Shown: positions 62,061 to 64,000 of the stretch, piece after piece
How the letters are laid out: each line of letters starts with the position of its first letter
Position numbering within the stretch: position 1 is the stretch's first letter
Origin: Lewinellaceae bacterium
GTDB lineage: Bacteria > Bacteroidota > Bacteroidia > Chitinophagales > Saprospiraceae
DNA: 64,000 bases
Assembly (NCBI GenBank): GCA_020636105.1
Contig: JACJYL010000001.1
Location: 1,426,001 to 1,490,000, forward strand
Direction: 5' to 3'
Notes under the pieces: model-generated
The model's database searches: none
Told to the model about the DNA's origin: nothing
Seen by the model: only the letters and a program-made list of their open reading frames with translations
Program-made: the position numbers and the translations under genes

Positions 62061-63014
62061 ATGATAGGGAACGATATTCAGCAGGCAAAATTTTTATTAA
62101 GAAAAGGAGAGGTAGTGGGCATTCCCACAGAAACTGTTTATGGACTCGCCGCCAATGCTTTTGATGAAATGGCCGTCGCCAAAATTTTCGCGGTCAAAAA
62201 CCGCCCTTCCTTTGACCCGCTCATCCTCCACACCTCAAGCCTGGAATCGATGGACGAATTTGTAATGGAAATTCCGGAAAAAGCCAGACGGCTTGCCGCA
62301 TCCTTTATGCCCGGACCGCTTACCCTGCTTCTGCCGAAGAAAGCCATTGTTCCTGATATAGTCACCTCAGGGTTGCCAAGGGTTGCCATAAGGATCCCCT
62401 TTCATCCGCTCACGCTTGAGCTTTTAAGGACCCTCGATTTTCCACTGGCAGCGCCAAGCGCCAACCCTTTCGGTTATATCAGTCCCACCACTGCCCAACA
62501 CGTGGCGGATCAACTCGGACACAAGATACCTTATATTTTAGACGGCGGCCCTTGCCATGTAGGCATGGAAAGTACCATTTTAGGATTTGAAGAAGGAGTC
62601 CCTACCATTTTCCGCAAAGGGGGATTAGCCATCGAAGCCATTGAAAAAATCATAGGTCCGGTCCAGGTCAAGGAACATTCCAGTTCCAATCCTGCCAGTC
62701 CGGGGATGCTTGAAAGTCATTATGCTCCGGGCTGCCCGGTTTTTATCGGCAACCTTCCGGAACTGATTGAACAACATAAAGGAAAAAGGATGGGGGTCAT
62801 CACTTTCAAGGATCATTATGCTGAAATCGGGAAAGACCTGCTCATCGTCCTCTCTGAAAAGGGAGATTTTACCGAAGCTGCGCGCCACCTGTTTTCAGGC
62901 ATGAGGCAACTCGACCGGCAAAAACCAGACATCATCCTGGCGGAATTGCTGCCGGAAAAAGAACTGGGCCGTGCCATCAATGATCGGCTGAGGAGGGCAG
63001 CGTCGGGAGGATAG
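62061..63014 (+). CDS. sua5: L-threonylcarbamoyladenylate synthase (TsaC/Sua5)
   Basis: The enzyme makes threonylcarbamoyl-AMP from threonine, bicarbonate and ATP for the t6A modification of ANN-decoding tRNAs. The 317-residue protein has the YrdC core (GEVVGIPTETVYGLAANAF; KNRPSFDPLILH; PGPLTLLLPK; RIPFHPLTLELL; APSANPFGYISPT) and the Sua5 C-terminal domain (SPGMLESHYAPG linker), so it is the long Sua5 form rather than the short TsaC. The ATG at 62061 is chosen over a TTG at 62028. Confidence 0.95.
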   Translation: MIGNDIQQAKFLLRKGEVVGIPTETVYGLAANAFDEMAVAKIFAVKNRPSFDPLILHTSSLESMDEFVMEIPEKARRLAASFMPGPLTLLLPKKAIVPDIVTSGLPRVAIRIPFHPLTLELLRTLDFPLAAPSANPFGYISPTTAQHVADQLGHKIPYILDGGPCHVGMESTILGFEEGVPTIFRKGGLAIEAIEKIIGPVQVKEHSSSNPASPGMLESHYAPGCPVFIGNLPELIEQHKGKRMGVITFKDHYAEIGKDLLIVLSEKGDFTEAARHLFSGMRQLDRQKPDIILAELLPEKELGRAINDRLRRAASGG

Positions 63015-63019
63015 TTTGT

Positions 63020-63046
63020 TTCAGGGGGGTCAAGGGGTTCAAGGGG
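63020..63046. repeat. Short 9-bp repeats after sua5
   Basis: TCAGGGGGG, TCAAGGGGT and TCAAGGGGT form a short tandem run 6 bp after the sua5 stop, another example of the period-locked intergenic arrays. The rest of the gap to the tRNA holds no supported gene. Confidence 0.45.
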
Positions 63047-63257
63047 TGACTTTATTTAAATGCCGAAGGCTTATTCACCAGGTAAAAAGCATGATTCTGG
63101 TTTATCCCGATTATCCATTTGCTTCAAAATACCGGCTGGCCACCCGTGTTTTGGTCTTGAAAAGGGTGAGAAAAAAAAGTGAACTTTTTTTTCATTCATT
63201 TACTTTTATATTAATAAAAAGCAATGTACTTTTGCACTCGCTTAAAAGCACACTCCC

Positions 63258-63347
63258 GGAGGAGTGGCAGAGTGGTTGAATGCACCGGTCTTGAAAACCG
63301 ACGTACGTGTGAGCGTACCGGGGGTTCGAATCCCTCCTCCTCCGCCA
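63258..63347 (+). tRNA. tRNA-Ser (anticodon UGA)
   Basis: The 7-bp acceptor stem GGAGGAG (63258-63264) pairs with CTCCTCC (63337-63343), followed by G and an encoded CCA (63345-63347). The anticodon loop CTTGAAA gives TGA. A long variable arm (class II tRNA) is present, and the T-loop is TTCGAAT. D-loop bases AGTGGTTGAATGC fit tRNA-Ser. Confidence 0.95.
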
Positions 63348-63593
63348 AAAAGGCTTGCCAACTGGCAGGCCTTTTTACTTCTACATTGATTATGGGGTGT
63401 ACTGGGTTCGATATTCTGCTCATTTTATTCCCTCTACAATGGCAACCTCCACCACCACATTAGTTTATACAAAAAATTTAGGAGCTTCCTCCGTAACCGC
63501 CCAATTTATTGAGCCTGTAAATATTGCGTATAATTGTTGCCCGGAAAATGCTCCCAATGATTGAAATTTATAAAATAACCGCAGAAAATTATA
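63348..63593. other. Intergenic region downstream of tRNA-Ser
   Basis: Just after the tRNA, GCTTGCCAACTGGCAGGC can form an imperfect hairpin (GCTTGCC / GGCAGGC) followed by CTTTTT, a plausible terminator. The remainder to the inverted-repeat element shows no gene. Confidence 0.4.
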
Positions 63594-63907
63594 ATAGGTG
63601 CAGCGCACCGCAACATTCTTTCGATGTTTTCGCTACCGTACACTTTTTTGTGTCACGCTGATTCCGCTGATTTTCGCTGATCATTTTCGAAAATTTTGCC
63701 TTGTTTTTCCGACTAAAGTACGGAATGTCATTATATTCCATCTGCGTTTATCTGCGTTTTCTGCGAGGACCAACCATGCATTTTCAGGACTTCCCGCAAA
63801 AGTGTACGGTAGAGAATCGATGTTCGAAGATTTAGGTTGCGGTGCGCTGCACCTTGAATCTCCTTAATCTGTGTTTGCCAACACAGATTAAGGAGCTCTG
63901 CACCTAT
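63594..63907. repeat. MITE-like nested inverted-repeat element
   Basis: The roughly 314-bp stretch starts with ATAGGTGCAG (63594-63603) and ends with its complement (63898-63907). Inside are an 18-bp perfect inverted repeat (63597-63614 with 63836-63853), a 15-bp one (CTACCGTACACTTTT, 63633-63647 with 63798-63812) and a perfect 16-bp hairpin with a 4-nt loop (63860-63875 with 63880-63895). The interior has 9-bp units of the CGCTGATTT and ATCTGCGTT types. No transposase is present. Confidence 0.6.
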
Positions 63908-63915
63908 CAGTTTCC

Positions 63916-64000
63916 ATGAAAATTGAAATAGAAAAATACAATCCCGGGTGGATTCATTCTTTCGACAAGTTTAAAAAAATGAAAATCAATCCTCTTATCC
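63916..64000 (+). CDS. GrpB family (UPF0157) protein, 5' end only
   Basis: An ATG at 63916 opens a frame that reads to the window edge: MKIEIEKYNPGWIHSFDKFK then KMKINPLI. The pattern I/V-E-x-Y-N-P-x-W-x-x-x-F is the start of GrpB/UPF0157 nucleotidyltransferase-like proteins. Only 28 residues are visible. It begins 8 bp after the inverted-repeat element, which therefore forms its leader or promoter region. Confidence 0.5.
   Translation, partial: MKIEIEKYNPGWIHSFDKFKKMKINPLI

Noticed and set aside
63016..63279. 87-codon rightward ORF
   Set aside because: It runs into the tRNA-Ser gene and has no protein features.
63598..63867. 89-codon ORF inside the inverted-repeat element
   Set aside because: It is a product of the repeat structure; the codons follow the palindromes.

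Overview
The window reads as chromosome of a Bacteroidota bacterium, most likely from the Saprospiria (Lewinella/Haliscomenobacter-like lineage; this rank is inference). The evidence is type IX secretion (T9SS) cargo with C-terminal sorting domains, an SprB-repeat giant adhesin beside a PorP/SprF protein, a TonB receptor/DUF4249 pair, an OmpA with thrombospondin type-3 repeats, LytTR two-component genes, and TAnnTTTG-type -7 promoter boxes. I see no rRNA, CRISPR array, phage or insertion sequence. One tRNA (Ser, UGA anticodon) lies near the right end.

Layout. 1-1519: 5' part of a vanadium-haloperoxidase/PAP2-like exported protein, running off the left edge. 2-11 kb: housekeeping genes (trxB, class II aldolase, dnaG, ftsE, DUF2520, a GNAT acetyltransferase, rsmF, a Crp/Fnr regulator). 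11.5-24 kb: DUF4249/TonB receptor pair, membrane-tethered subtilisin-like protease, DUF368 lipid-carrier transporter, coaD, T9SS-secreted M4 metalloprotease, SLC13 permease. 24-41 kb: a complete reductive pyrimidine catabolism set (PreT, PreA, dihydropyrimidinase, beta-ureidopropionase, omega-aminotransferase, CoA-acylating semialdehyde dehydrogenase, NCS1 nucleobase transporter). It is interrupted by an arsR/arsM module and three exported or membrane proteins, and an OmpA gene sits between preT and preA. 42-51 kb: exported proteins around a three-gene signalling operon (GAF pseudokinase-like histidine kinase, 7TM LytS-type kinase, LytTR regulator). 51.5-55.4 kb: a yeast-Fcy1-like cytosine deaminase that would feed uracil into the pathway, an unusual Hsp100 ATPase and a CvfB-like S1 protein. 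55.5-62 kb: an operon of a small exported protein, a 1609-aa SprB-repeat adhesin and PorP/SprF. 62-64 kb: tsaC/sua5, tRNA-Ser, an inverted-repeat element and the start of a GrpB-family gene.

Three things deserve attention. (i) Two exported-protein genes flanking the LytTR operon carry the same promoter: an 11-bp direct repeat at 21-bp period, then exactly 30 bp to a TAArTTTG -7 box. This is a candidate operator for the neighbouring LytTR regulator. (ii) Many intergenic gaps hold degenerate tandem arrays locked to a 7-, 8- or 9-bp period, for example 20 heptads and 16 octads without an indel next to the NCS1 transporter gene. (iii) The pyrimidine pathway looks complete from cytosine or uracil import to acyl-CoA. 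All functional calls come from reading motifs in the sequence; no database search was run.
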